A stretch of 64,000 nt of DNA from Vicia villosa (Eukaryota > Streptophyta > Magnoliopsida > Fabales > Fabaceae): the NCBI RefSeq assembly GCF_029867415.1, contig NC_081183.1, forward strand, positions 140,453,951 to 140,517,950, given 5' to 3'. Made by a program: the position numbers and the translations under genes. Below, piece after piece: positions 45,128 through 57,391 of the stretch. The notes beneath the pieces are model-generated. The model was not told the DNA's origin and made no database searches. It saw only the letters and a program-made list of their open reading frames with translations. How positions within the stretch are numbered: position 1 is the first letter of the stretch; each line of letters starts with the position of its first letter.

Positions 45128-45970
45128 TTAGCTTTCCAGAATTATCAACTAGCCCATACTTTGGAGGAATATGAGCATCATGTTGGTATCCCTGTTGGAG
45201 ACAAACCCATCTACACTGGTAATGTTGAACCTCTTGACCATCAAAAATTAGTTATTGCCTTATTCTGGAGTAAGAATGATGTTAGTATAAGTGTTGACAC
45301 TAAGGTGGGTAGTACTGGTCTCTCCTAGAAAGTCTTAGAGGGGAGAGCTTTGGATTTTCATAAGAAGATGGAGTGGAAATCCTTCAGTGCTACTTTGGAT
45401 CTTCTAATTTATGGTTTGGTCTTATTCCCATAGTGGGATAATTGTGTTGATGAGTCTGTTATTTATGTCTTCTTAACAAAGAATCTTGTTCCTACTTTGT
45501 TAGCGGATATGTATAATTCTCACTGCCTGAGACACTTGAGGAAAGATGGAACACTTCTCTGTTGTGTTGTTGTCCTACAAATGTGGTTGATGGATCATCT
45601 TCCACAAACTAGTTCTTTCTTTGCTAACAAAGAGAATCTCAAATGGTCACAAAGAATTGTTAATCTCACTGAGAAAAACATCACTTTGTATGACCGAGCT
45701 TACGATGGTATTGAGGTTATCTTCAGTTGTGCTGATTTTCTCAATGCTCCACTTATATGAACAAAGGGTTATGTTAACTATAACCCTACTTTGGCTCTCC
45801 ATCAATTGGGGTATGTTATGACTGGTCCTCCCAATGTTGATTTGGTGAAGGAGTTCTTATTATATGGGGTTTAAGAGTCTGACATGTTGAAGAGAATGAG
45901 AAGGGCATGGAAGAGGATCCACCGTCAAGGAAGAAAAAAACTCCCTTATATGTGCATTCCACACCCTTGA
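45128..45970 (+). pseudogene. DUF7745-like protein pseudogene
   Basis: One reading frame of about 280 codons runs with no frameshift but with stops at 45326, 45431, 45758 and 45872. It reads LEEYEHHVGIPVGDKPIY, LIYGLVLFP, VPTLLADMYNSH, LRKDGTLLCCVVVLQMWLMD, HLPQTSSFF, LKWSQRIVNLT and NYNPTLALHQLGYVM. These resemble the legume DUF7745 family, of unknown function and usually found in repeats. The family name is recalled, not searched. The gene starts right after the CACTA-like end, so it may be an element passenger. Stops without frameshifts suggest moderate age. Confidence 0.65.
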
Positions 45971-46408
45971 AAATATAAAAATGTCCTTCTTATATTCGGA
46001 CACACCCAAAATTATACTAGAATGCGTTATTCTGAGATCCACCATATTTTACTAAAAAAAAATCCAGAGATGCATCTTCTGACAGTATTTGAAAATGCAT
46101 TTTCGGACATACTTAATACACTAAAATATATCAATCTTTGTTGGGATATGACAATATTTTCTTACACACTTAATACACACAAATATATCAATCTTTATTG
46201 GAATATGACAATATAAGTTATGCAGAGTGTATTAGGACTATGCAATGTGATGGGTAAAAGTAGACTTTCAATTAGTAAACTATACGAAGATAGAGATGTA
46301 AATATATTATGTGATACCATAGTTGTTGTTTTTAGGAAAAATCTCTGAGTTTCATCATGAGAGTATTGGTCTTAAGGTGATAATCTTCCAAAATATCAAT
46401 AGAAAATA

Positions 46409-46680
46409 AGGCTTAAATAATATGTTGGTCCTTGGAAGTTAGAGTGTTTTTATTTTTAGTCCCTAATCTGGATTTTTTTTTAAAAAATACTCCCTTGAAT
46501 GTTAAAAAAAACTAATTTTAGTCCTTAAATTTAAAATCTGCAGGTTTCCTGCAAATTTTCACTTGAAAGACTAAAACCAAAAAAATTTAACATTCAGGGA
46601 CTATTTTCAAAAATAAAATAAAATTATAGACTAAAAACAAAAACACGCTAACCTACAGGGACCAACATACTATCTAAGCC
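46409..46680. mobile_element. MULE-type MITE, 272 bp, with 9-bp TSD
   Basis: The ends AGGCTTAAATAATATGTTGG and GGCTTAGATAGTATGTTGG (read inwards) are inverted repeats that continue for about 60 bp (TTTTTATTTTTAGTCC). The 9-bp TSD TAGAAAATA is perfect at 46400-46408 and 46681-46689. A 9-bp TSD indicates Mutator-type transposition. The terminus matches the MULE end at 10960-10980. Confidence 0.88.
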
Positions 46681-47659
46681 TAGAAAATATATATACTATT
46701 GATATTTGCCAATTTTGATGACTTAAATTTATTTAAGAGAGAAAACAAGATTAAAATGTTTGGAGATATATTTTCAGACACGCCTAAACTTTTTCAAAAT
46801 AAGTGTGACTCGACAATTTGTGTTGAAATGTGTGTAAAAAGGTGTGTCCGGAGATATATCTCTAGACATCATTCAGAGATGCATCTCCGGACACACCTAA
46901 TTTTTTGCAAAATAAGAATGAATCAACAATTTGTGCTGAAATGTGTGTAAAAAAGATGTGACCGGAGATGCATCTCCGTACAAACCCAAAAACTTGGCTA
47001 AATAAAGGTGACGCAACAATTTATGCTAAAATGTGTGTAAAAAAAGTTGAGAATTTCTTAATGCACCACATAACCTTCTAGCACATCGTGAAAATACTAT
47101 GATGCCCCCAGATGTCTGAGATGTATCTCCGGCGGCACCAAACTTCAGTTGAAACATAAATTATTCTAGAAATGCATATATGTAACACCTTCGAAGGTAT
47201 AATTTCGAAAACTTGCAAGGTCAGAAGCAGAAAAACAGAACGGAAAAACAATAACTTAATAAAATAAAAATACTATTGATATCATAAAATTAGAAATACA
47301 TAAGGGATTTTAACATAGATCAAACATTACAGTTTAATATCCAGGTGGACGTCTTAACATTTGATAATATCATCGACCGATCTCGAAACAGTCGCATCCA
47401 ACTCGATCGGAACTTTTGATTCGAAACGGAAAAAGTTTCTCCATATAGCCCTTAAATTAACATCTCTCTTGAGCTCATGGTTCCTGAACTCAAGCTTCCC
47501 TTATTTGTCAAGGGATGATAAGCGATACTCGATCTTCACAATTTAGCAATTTTTGTCATATGGTAGAAGCTCCTGCAGTGCGTATTGCAGGTCTTTAATA
47601 GGGGTGTACTCAGTTATCTTAAATTATCTTGAAGGTGTATCTTCGATAAAGGGAACATT

Positions 47660-47850
47660 TTCAACATGCCAAATGATGTTCATTCTGATGTTCATACCAG
47701 AGAGGAGGTATATATTTCTCACTTCTTTCACATGTCAATGTTACAAATTCACTTCTTATATCTGAATCATTATCAGACCTTCCGATCATAACACCAAATT
47801 CCCGTTTGGTTGCCTCTGTACGAATCCATTGTGGCATGTGATCACGAAAT
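47660..47850 (-). pseudogene. FAR1/MULE-like protein fragment
   Basis: The minus strand reads RDHMPQWIRTEATKREFG, then VMIGRSDNDSDIRSEFVTL and TCERSEKYIPPL before a stop near 47670. This resembles the N-terminal region of MULE/FAR1-related proteins common in legume repeats (GRSD-GSDRR..VT-TCERSGKY). Sequence further along (47360-47640, minus strand) has an open stretch of unclear identity. It is a remnant only. Confidence 0.5.
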
Positions 47851-48779
47851 TCATACTCTTATTAATTTTTAAAATGGTTCACAATATCTACCACATTTAC
47901 TACTATATGTGAAACATCCTAAGACACAATAGGTTTGAGGATAGCATCGGGATACACCATACCTAATGAAAACAAAAACATTAAATACTTAGAATCACCC
48001 ATAACAAAAAATAGAGAATGAGTTTTTAGAGAATCTGAAAAATACACTTCTGATTATTGAGTGACTTTTTTTGCTTCAAAATCAGATTAATATGAGCAAT
48101 GAGGGTTGAAATAAATGAAATTTACCTTAAATTCCAACTTCTTTAGCTCTTTTTGATTTGATGGAACACAAGAATGGAGATTTGGAGTGAAAAACTTGAT
48201 TGAGGATGAATGAGTTTTTGGAGAGGGTTTAAGGAAAAAATGGAAATGGACTCTGATCATGCAGGTGGTTATTTTAGCAATTTCACATTTGATTTTTTTA
48301 AAGATGCATCTTCGGAATAATCTGACATGCAAAGGTGACAACATTTCAAATTCTTGCTTAAATGTACCAGAGGTACATCTCCAGATTTCTCTCTATAATG
48401 ATTAATTCGCAAATTATTTTATCAAACTTTCAGAGAAGTATCTCTGAGAATAATTTTTCTTTACCTATAGAGTCAAACCAAATTTACTTGTTTGTGTATA
48501 ATACAAAAGGTGCGTCCAAAAATATATTTTCGAAATCTGAAAAATATCTTCCATTTTCCATAAGATTCTTTTATCCTATAAAGTGTGCATTAAGAAACTC
48601 TCAAAAAGTTTATCCAATTCATAGAAAAAAGGCCAAGTCCAATTCACAATAAAAGCCCACAAAAAACGCACCACCATTGCAAATCTAAAAAACAACACAA
48701 TTTTCCTTCCTCCTTCTCTTCTCCCTCTGCAAATCTGAATCTATTCCAGCAACCATCCAAGATCTAGATCCACCCATCA

Positions 48780-51700
48780 ATGGCTACACCAGATCACCTG
48801 TTCAACCTCCGTAACAACTTCTACCTCGGCGCATACCAAGCCGCCATCAACAGCAGCGAAGTTAACGGCCTCTCCCAAGACGACATCGTCGAGCGCGACA
48901 CTCTCGTCCACCGCTGTTACATCGCACTCAGTCAGTTACAGTTCGTCATCTCCGAGATCAATGATTCCGCTCCTACTCCTCTTCAGGCCGTTAAATTGCT
49001 CGCTCTCTATTTCTCATCTCCCGATTCCAAGGTCGCAATTTCTCATTTTCTCAATTTGTCGTTCTCCTTTCAATTTATCGTAAATTTGTCGTTACTGTTG
49101 TTTTTCGTGTTGTAGGAATCTGCGATCTCTAGTATCAAAGAATGGCTCGCTGATCCTGCGATTGGAAACAATGCGACCTTGAGACTTGTTGCTGGAATTA
49201 TCTTTTTGCATGAACAGGATTTCAATGAGGCGCTTAAATATACTAATGCTGGTGGAACCATGGAACTGTAAAATTATTTTCATTCTCTTTTTAATATTTC
49301 TACAAAGAAGATGTAATAGTTTGTTAGTGATTGGATCTTGGTTTGTGTTTAGGACTGCGTTGAATGTGCAAATCTTCATTAAGATGCATAGGTCTGATTA
49401 TGCTGAGAGGCAGCTTAGGATTATGCAGCAGATCGATGAGGATCATACACTCACTCAACTTGCCAACGCGTGGCTTGATTTGTCTGTGGTAATTTTAAAC
49501 ATAAATTATTATTATTGTGTGTCTTTTTTAATAAAATAAGAAAATTGATATTTTGGCTGATGATTTTGGAATGTGATGTATTACTATTATCGAAATGAAA
49601 ATTGTATTTTCGAGGAATAAGAATATTGGTGTTTTGGTTGGTGAATTTGGAATGTGATGTGTTTTGTTGGTGTTGGATTAGGGAGGTTCGAAGATCCAAG
49701 AGGCACATTTGATCTTCCAAGATTTGTCCGAGAGATATCAGTCTACTAGTTTGCTTTTGAATGGCAAGGCTGTTTGTTGCATGCAAATGGGTAACTTTGA
49801 TGAAGCTGAGACTCTTTTGGTTGAAGCACTCAACAAGGCACGTTTATTTTGCATTGCTTATTTGTTTCAATTTCATTTGACAATACTTTTGATATTGCGG
49901 CTTCTTCTTTCATTTAAAAGGGCGTCGATAATTTTATATTCTATTAAATAAAGATTAAAATTCTGTTGGTTCTTCATTTTAGACCTTTAAGATTGTGCTG
50001 GAGTAGAGTTTGATAAGGTAATGATTGGTTTTGGAAATGATGTTTGTGGTGAACTAACCCTTTGTGAATTATACAGGATGCTAGGGATCCAGAAACACTG
50101 GCCAATCTAGTTGTATGCTGTCTTCACCTTGGCAAACCATCTTCTAAATCATTCAGGTAAGCTCCCACTTGACATATTTATTGTTATTATTCTCCTCTTT
50201 CCCTCACTTGTAATGTTTTACGTTGATTTTATTTATCCTAGCGCGGATGTATATTCCTGATTTATGACAATAGAATCTTTTGTTCCTTGAAAAAATTGTT
50301 ACTAAACTCTGATATAACTCTAGAATTTTAATGTGTTAAGGACCGGAGAGGATTATTTGTGTATGAAATTTGTTTCCCCAACTAGTGCCATGAGTCATTC
50401 TTTCAGAGAGTCATTTGTTTGTAGTTCTCAATGGTTAAGATGATAGCTATTGGTAATGAGATTATTAAATGGGTGTTTTAAGATTTCAAATTCCAAAAGC
50501 CAAGCTTTGGACTCTTCTAATAAAAAGCTGTGGTATATAGTGCTAGAGTTTATATAAATGTGGTGCATTAAAATCCCTAGGGTTCAGAATGCTATGAGCT
50601 GGTTCCACACCCAGCCATTGAGTTGTGTTTTGAATGCTTGTCATCCAGGCATGGTTCATTTGTGTGGCAAATCTCATTTAAAACAATTTCATTACTGAAT
50701 TATTTTCTAGACATGGCAATGGCTATTGTGCACAAGTCTATTAAACAGTGCATGGTGCACAGCATTTTTTAAAATCAAATCTCCACTGTTAGATGCTTTA
50801 ATCTCATCAAATCTATTATAGACCTAATACACCAGAATTTTCCCCTCACCAACACAAGATTGCTGCATCTGAGCATTGTTCATGATCCAACTAGAAATAA
50901 TTATTTTGCACTTCAAGCTGAGCGCTTACCATCCTGCCATTGCTTTCTAAGACACTAATTAATTGATAATGCAAAGTTTCCCCTCTTCATATGTTGTTTG
51001 TTGCTTGCTTTTTCGTCCTCTTTGAGATTTAGAACCTATTTATGGATTTGAAGTAGTTGTTTCTCATTAGTCCCACCTTCAGAATAGAAAGGTCTACACC
51101 TGTTAAATTTCTAGATCAGGCATTATTCAACTACCACCTTTGCTCTTAAATCTATCACGAGAAGTCTCATAACAGAGATGGCAGCAGTGGGCAGTGTGGT
51201 GAACATGAATGCGACAGTTAAAAATCTAAACTTCCCAGGCCATAAAATAATTTAGTGGGTTTCATAGAGGATATGACGAGTAATACAATTACAAACCTTA
51301 TGTTTGTTTTCATGATCTGGTGTCATGGTGGTTGAAAACAACCTTTGTAGGCAACAGAGCTTTGACAATGATGGTGGAAGTTTGATGAATCGTCTGGTGT
51401 AGAAGATAGAGCTTGATGATGGGAGAAATATGGTGGTGGTGGCTTGTCTATTGGTGGCCGGATGTTGTCGGTGCATGGGCTTTAGAGGTGTGGCATGGTG
51501 GTGGATCTCTTTAATCTAATGGTCAAAAAAAGTTATGCACCATACAACATTGACTTGAGTTGTGAACATTAGAAGAAGCCTCTAAACATATCATTCAGTG
51601 GTAAACACTCCCTCTGTTCCCTATTTTAAGAGAAAATTTACTTTTTAGATTCATTGAGTAACCAATGTATCTAAACAAATTATAGACCAGATACATTGTA

Positions 51701-52636
51701 TATTCAATGAAAACTTTAAAGTAAACTTTCTCATGTAATAATAACTAGAGGGAGTAGTAATTACTAACATAATGTAACATCAATTCTTACAATAACAGTA
51801 CACAACTTAGTTCCAATTTCTAATATTTCCTAGTGGTATTTAAGTACCAACAGAATCATATACCACATTACTACTCCAATAGTGAAACTGGAAAATGACA
51901 AGTCCAAAATTCTAATATCATATATATGTAATATTGTATTTGTTAAAATATATGTTTATTCACTTTGGTTCTGTTTAACGACTTCATTATTCTTGAAATA
52001 TGAACCAGACCTTGCTGGAAAAACTATTTCAAATACCTACCTAGAAATCTTGAAGACTTTATGCTTAGAGAGAAGTTGGCATGCTTATATAATATTGTTT
52101 TCCTCTTTAGTTTGCATCAGCAAAATCTGTGAAATGGATGTCCTTAAAGTTTGACAGCTACTCTCCTATTCAACTTTACTTAGTGGAGCCCTTCTTCTAT
52201 ATCTTATTAGTTGAAGGTCCCAATATACTTCTAGACATAGATTTTTCCCTTGCAAATTGTTCTTGTGTTCTGGAGATCTTGTTAAGCATTTCTTGTGTCA
52301 ATATAATTCAATCATCTCCTTATTTATTGCCCTCTTGCTACTTAAAAAGTTATTTCTATGCAAACGATTTGCAGTTTACTTGAATTGTGAGTGTCAAATA
52401 CATGAAATAATAAAGAAAATCTGATTTTTGTTTCAATCATTAACCTTTATCAAGTATTGTTGTGTTTCTATGTTTGGTTAATGTGATTGAGAATGTGAAT
52501 TTTCCACTAGTGAGTGACTTGTAATTATGCACTGTTTTGCAGCCAGCTGAAACTTTCACACCCAGATCATGTACTGGTCAAGAGGGTATCAGCAGCTGAA
52601 GAAAGCTTTGATAGAGCACTTCAATCTGTTTCATGA
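48780..52636 (+). CDS. COPE: Coatomer subunit epsilon (epsilon-COP), six exons, 289 aa
   Basis: Exons: 48780-49031, 49116-49267, 49353-49488, 49682-49837, 50077-50156 and 52543-52636; total 870 nt with stop TGA. Epsilon-COP is part of the COPI coat on Golgi membranes that returns cargo to the ER; it stabilises alpha-COP. The product begins MATPDHLFNLRNNFYLGAYQ and ends ALQSVS; it has TPR-like helical repeats (for example LTQLANAWLDL, LLNGKAVCCMQMGNFDEAE, LANLVVCCLHLGK) and the family length is about 290 aa. All junctions keep frame. Introns 1, 2, 3 and 5 are GT-AG; intron 4 (49838-50076) begins GC. Intron 5 is 2386 nt with a MITE, the others 84-239 nt. No stop or frameshift. The region before the start has a leader with CT-rich patches and, at about 48650, an AAGCCCA site (a TGGGCT element on the other strand). 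It is intact and probably expressed. Confidence 0.95.
51606..51757. mobile_element. Stowaway-like MITE in epsilon-COP intron 5
   Basis: Inverted ends ACTCCCTCTGTTCCCTA and ACTCCCTCTAGTTATTA (read inwards), with pairing continuing about 70 bp (TTTACTTT, ATTGA, CAATGTATCT). About 152 bp and AT-rich. It lies in the intron, away from the splice sites. Confidence 0.7.
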
Positions 52637-53162
52637 GCTCATGATTCAATATCTTTCATGATTTGAATGGTGTGTTGCCTTCCCGTGCAATTTTTACACC
52701 TTATCGTGGCTATTGTATTGGTTGCCTATCTTAGAACATAATGAGTTGGGTAAATGTGATATAGGATTTCAAGAGGATTCAAATTTTATGACAATATTGG
52801 TGTTACTTAATTAAGTCTTGATGTTTCTAAAACTACAGCTTGTATTAATTTTAATGCATGTTCATTTACACCATTTTTTTACTGGAAAATGAAGAATTGT
52901 CCATTGGCATTACTCCCATGTAATGGGTTCATTACACTTTTGTGTGCTCTCCATTTTATTAGTATTTGTTTTTGGATACGCTGATTATTTTTTGCTAGTA
53001 TCAGTGCTGACAGCAAGTGTGATTGCCTGCGAAAATTTGATAATAAAATAAGTTGGTAGAAGTAATTTTAGTTTAAATAAAAAAAAAAGATTTAAGGTAA
53101 AATACAACTAAGGGGTGAGTGGTGTGGTATCCGAATTGAGAGGAAACAATATAAAAGAAAAA
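52637..53162 (+). other. Epsilon-COP 3' UTR and downstream flank
   Basis: There is no further gene. The UTR probably ends within a few hundred bases; possible poly(A) signals are AATAAAAT near 53042. The sequence after 53080 is purine-rich and low in complexity. Confidence 0.45.
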
Positions 53163-53174
53163 TTATACTTTAAT

Positions 53175-53310
53175 TTTTTTTTTTTTTTGATAAGCAAAAT
53201 ATATATTAATAAGGAGTACAAATAGTATTCAGCCAGCATACAATCAAGAAGAAGAAAAACAGTCTTTTGGTGCATGAAACCAATTATACCACAAGGGACA
53301 TTTCACCCCC
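53175..53310 (-). mobile_element. Very short LINE 3' fragment with 12-bp TSD
   Basis: A T run (53175-53189) followed by GATAAGCAAAATATATATTA, the minus-strand tail typical of plant LINEs, then about 100 bp without coding. The TSD TTATACTTTAAT is perfect at 53163-53174 and 53311-53322, fixing the ends. Confidence 0.85.
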
Positions 53311-53322
53311 TTATACTTTAAT

Positions 53323-53956
53323 GTAAAAGCTGCACATTCTCCCCCTCCCCCTCCTCTTGGGGTGTGTGATAACTAAATCAAATTGAGCCATATATATAGT
53401 TTGGTTTTGATCTTAAAACCATTTTTTTAAGATCGGTTTACATATAGATCGGTTCAGTTCTAAATCGGTTTTTTTTTAAAAACCAATTAAAAAAAAGTTT
53501 TAAAACGGCTGACTTAATTGCAATTTTGGTCTTCCAAAAAACTTTTAAAAGGACTAAAACAATGATTTTCAAAATAGAGAGATCTAAATTAAGAGGACTA
53601 AAGTTGCAATTAAGCCAAATTGATTTCTCTTAAAACCTATTTTTTTATTTTCTTTAAAAATTCAATTTTATAAAAATTCAATTTTGAAAGAAGTTTAATA
53701 AAAAAAAAACTTTAAAACCAATTTTTTTTAAAACCAATTTGTATCAAAAACTAACCAGCTTATTTATTTTAACTAATTTATGTCAAAAACAATTATTTCA
53801 AAAAAAACCAATTTTAAATTTGGCTCTTAAAAAATTATCTAATTAAATCTAAATATTATTCTTTTCAATTAATATTAATATTTAAATTTAAATACTTAAA
53901 ACAAATTTGATGAGAGTATAATCAAACACATGATTAATCAACTTAACATTAACTTG
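53323..53956. other. AT-rich DNA with poly-A/T runs and AAACCAATTTT repeats
   Basis: There is no gene. Many AAAACCAATTTT/GATCGGTTT repeats occur at 53395-53800. A small MITE lies inside at 53510-53615. Confidence 0.5.
53510..53615. mobile_element. Small MULE-type MITE, about 106 bp
   Basis: The left end GACTTAATTGCAATTTTGG and the right end, read inwards, GGCTTAATTGCAACTTTAG are inverted repeats with the same GGCTTAA-TGCA style as the MULE at 10980. TSD not clear. Confidence 0.6.
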
Positions 53957-54143
53957 ATTCTATGTATAAAAATGATATAACAGTATAACAAATATTTGAC
54001 AACATTCTATGTATAAAAATGATATAGCAGAATAAAAATATTTGACAGCATTCTATGTTTAAAAATGATATAGCAGTATAAAAATATTTGACAGCATTCT
54101 ATGTTTAAAAATGATATAGCAGTATAAAAATATTTGACAACTA
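53957..54143. repeat. Four-copy 46-bp tandem repeat
   Basis: Units start with TTCTATGTTTAAAAATGATA and contain TAGCAGTATAAAAATATTTG; copies begin near 53957, 54005, 54051 and 54097, the last two almost identical. Confidence 0.88.
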
Positions 54144-54229
54144 ATATATGATCATCATGCTTAAACGTGTGATATGTAATATAGAAATATACTTAATACT
54201 AGAATCAAGTATCTAAATTTAATACTTAA

Positions 54230-55098
54230 CTAGACGTGTACCCGCGCGATGCGCGGATACATTTTATTTTATTATTATTGATAAATAGTTAGTTAAATAA
54301 ATATAAAATATATTTGTATTGATATTTTATATGGAGTTTATGTTTTTATATAAAAAAATTAACAGTTTATAATATATATATTAATAATCATGTTAAATAT
54401 GATAAACTTAATAAGTGAATAAAAATATTTAATATAATATAATATAAACATATTCAATACTGAGAATTTATTAAAAGTGCTATTACACATTTTAAAAAAA
54501 TTATTCTTATTCTTATACCACTTATTTTTGCTTGAAAGACATGTAAATCTCTCATAATATATACTAATTAATCCATAATATTGAAAAAACATACCAATAT
54601 AAAAAATTCTCTTCAATATTAATATTGACTTAAAATATGAATTAAAACCTTTGAATTAATATAATTTAAATTCTGTATAAAATATCGGGAAAAAAGAGAA
54701 GAGAATTACAATAGTGAGATGGCAAGACCTAATCCACAAAATTAACCAATAAAAGAATAAATAAAATAAAAGACAAAAACAAAACAATTCAAAATTGAAA
54801 AGATAAATTAAAAATAGGAAAATATAAATTTAATAGGTCAAATTTGCTACTGCATTTGTTTCATACACAGTATATATGCGAGTAAATCATATTTAAGTTA
54901 AGTGACTTACAAATTGACTATTATTCTTAAGTCCCAAATATTTAAGTTAAGTAACTTACAATTGACTATTAATCCTGAGATTCAAAGAGGTTGATACATC
55001 AACATTAGTGTTATATTAGAATGACACGTCATCATTATGTTTAGGATTGTTACCAAGGTTGTCTAAATATTTTAAAGAAAATATTTATATTAAGTAGA
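54230..55098 (-). mobile_element. Non-autonomous Helitron, 869 bp, minus strand
   Basis: On the minus strand it begins TCTACTTAATATAAAT at 55098 after an A, and ends CCGCGC-ATC-GCGCGG (perfect hairpin at about 54242-54256), GTACACGT, then CTAG at 54230 before T. Canonical Helitron ends and insertion between A and T. No coding capacity. Its 5' end matches the larger Helitron-like element at 37366. Confidence 0.82.
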
Positions 55099-55615
55099 TT
55101 TTATCTAAATATTTTAGATAAATTATTGCTCTATTGAATTACTTTTGACCTAGATACCCCTCAAAACTCTTGCATGTGCATGTTCTGAAGTAGATATAAT
55201 TTATGCTTGCAATATCTTGTCTTTGCTAAGCCTGCAAAAATATATAATATGTTTTGACATGAAAATAGAATAACTGAGTAAGAAACTTAATAATAAGATA
55301 AACAAATATGCAAATAGTTAATAGAAGAAAAAAACTCTCACTGATTGGAGTTGAAATCAATAGCAGACATTGAGAAAAATCCTAGAAAAAAATGTATAGG
55401 TGAAATGGATAGCAAAGGTAGTGTGTGTAAATAATGAATGTAGAATTAAGGGTGGTTATAAAGATTTGTAAGAATATAAAAAGAAAATATTTTAAGACAG
55501 TTTTAACATCATTTTTAAAAGTTCATTCTTCTATCAATTAAAAAAAATAGTAACTGATAAACATGAATTAAGTGTTGTATTAATATAATAATTTTATGAG
55601 ACCTTTGATGGAGTT
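55099..55615. other. AT-rich intergenic DNA, no gene seen
   Basis: No ORF, RNA gene or repeat was recognised in this stretch. Confidence 0.5.
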
Positions 55616-57267
55616 AATACCTATTTTCCCCTGCTATATAGGGGTCATTTGAAAAACCCCTGCAAAAAAAAATAGTTGCAAGAATTTCCTTAACATTTCA
55701 AGATTCTCTCATTTTTTACCTTCATCACATCCAGTCAGCCAGCAAAAAAGCTGACGTGGCATGTATTTTTTTTATTTTTTATTTTCTTCTAACCACTAAA
55801 CTGAGTGGTTTGTTATGTTCAACAAATACTTTGAATGCTATTAATAGCATATTGAAAACGTTATTATAAACTAAATCATTATAAACTAAATTAATTTGTT
55901 TTAATTTAAATAGGTTTTACTAGTTTTAATTTAACTATATTAATTATACTAGTTTTAAATTAATTAATATGTATTAATATAATTAATTTAGTTTATTTTT
56001 AATTTATTTTAATAGCTACAGTATTTTTTAAATTACATTATTTTATATAAATAGTATCTATATAAATCATTTATTAAATTATAAAATAATTTTAATATTC
56101 TTAACACTAAATTTTTACAGTATATTGATGTTAAATTATTAATTATTATAAAAAACATAAAAATATTTTTATTTGGTTCAGTTAGTATAAACTAAATTAA
56201 TTATATTTAATTATATTAATTAATTTAAAACTAGTTTATTTAATCTAGTTAAATTAAAACTAGTTAAAATTATTTAAATTAAAAATAAATTAATTTAGCT
56301 TATAATAATTTAATTTAGTTTATAATTTATAATTTATTTTATAATTTAAAACTAGTTAAAATTATTTAAATTAAAAATAAATTAATTTTTACAGTATATT
56401 GATGTTAAATTACTAATTATTATATAAAACATAAAAATATTTTTATTTGGTTCAGTTAGTATAAACTAAATTAATTATATTTAATTATATTAATTAATTT
56501 AAAACTAGTTTAATTAATCTAGTTAAATTAAAACTAGTTAAAATTATTTAAATTAAAAATAAATTAATTTAGTTTATAATAATTTAATTTAGTTTATATT
56601 TTATAATTTATTTAAATTTAACAGTAAAATAAATATTAATTACTATTTTATAATTTAACTAATATTACTTAATAACATTAACTATTAACTAATAATTATT
56701 AATTTAAATATTAACTATTAACTAATATATTACTTTATATGTATATTATTTTTAAATAGTTATTTAAATATTAATATTTTTAAATGTAAACTATATTTAA
56801 TATTTTTTAAATATTAATGTATTAACATTAATATTTAAACTAATTTATGTAATTAAAAATAAACCAAATTAAAAATAAACTAAATTAATTATGTTAATAC
56901 TATATTAATTAACTTAAAACTAGTTTAATTAATATAGTTAAATTAAAACTAGTAAAACCTATTTAAATTAAAACAAATTAATTTAGTTTATAATGATTTA
57001 GTTTATAATAACGTTTTCCGTATCTATTAAGTATTAGCAAAGGCAACAGTATGTCAAGAACAAACCTGCAGCCTAGTGGTAATATTGTGTTTCGACCATC
57101 TTTTTAAGCTAATATTTAGCATTTTAACAACCTAACAATAAAATAATAATAAAAATTACCGGCAAAATAGGAGAATCTTCATATGTTAGGGGACGAATTG
57201 CAACTTTTTTTTTTTTGCGGGGGTTTTTTCAAATAGACCCCATATGGCAGGGGGCAAAATAGGTATT
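55616..57267. mobile_element. Element with terminal inverted repeats, 1.65 kb, non-coding
   Basis: The ends AATACCTATTTTCCCCTGC and AATACCTATTTTGCCCCCTG (read inwards) pair for about 75 bp (with GGGGTC and GAAAAACCCCTGC). A second inverted pair of about 90 bp lies inside (AACGTTATTATAAACTAAAT at 55857 against its complement near 57000). A block at 56155-56345 is repeated at about 56395-56600. AT-rich with no ORF. No clear TSD (TTA/TGA). It could be a MULE- or foldback-type element. Confidence 0.72.
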
Positions 57268-57391
57268 GACCCTATATTATATTAATTCACACCAGAATAT
57301 ATTATTATTAGAAATACAATAATATTAAAATTAAAAATGAATATAGAAAACTTTTCTCTCTCGTCGTTTGCTCTGGCGATTTTGGAGCAGA

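Larger units (their letters stand above)
46060..48460. repeat. Region with scattered palindromic GGAGATGCATCTCC-like motifs
   Basis: Palindromes with an ATGCAT, ATATAT or similar centre and GGAGA/TCTCC arms occur near 46066, 46091, 46763, 46852, 46877, 46962, 47116, 47167, 48302, 48370 and 48435, often followed by GGACACACC. 46750-47060 holds three of them in a degenerate tandem repeat of about 100-110 bp with GTGCTGAAATGTGTGTAAAA. Some copies are perfect (GGAGATGCATCTCC at about 46962). No gene but the FAR1-like debris at 47660-47850 lies between. Confidence 0.75.

Noticed and set aside
47361..47765. Two + strand ORFs (61 and 70 codons) as genes
   Set aside because: They are antisense to the FAR1/MULE-like debris and have no recognisable content.
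51252..51476. 74-codon minus-strand ORF in epsilon-COP intron 5 as a nested gene
   Set aside because: It has no recognisable domain; low-complexity Ser/Thr/Pro composition is likely chance.
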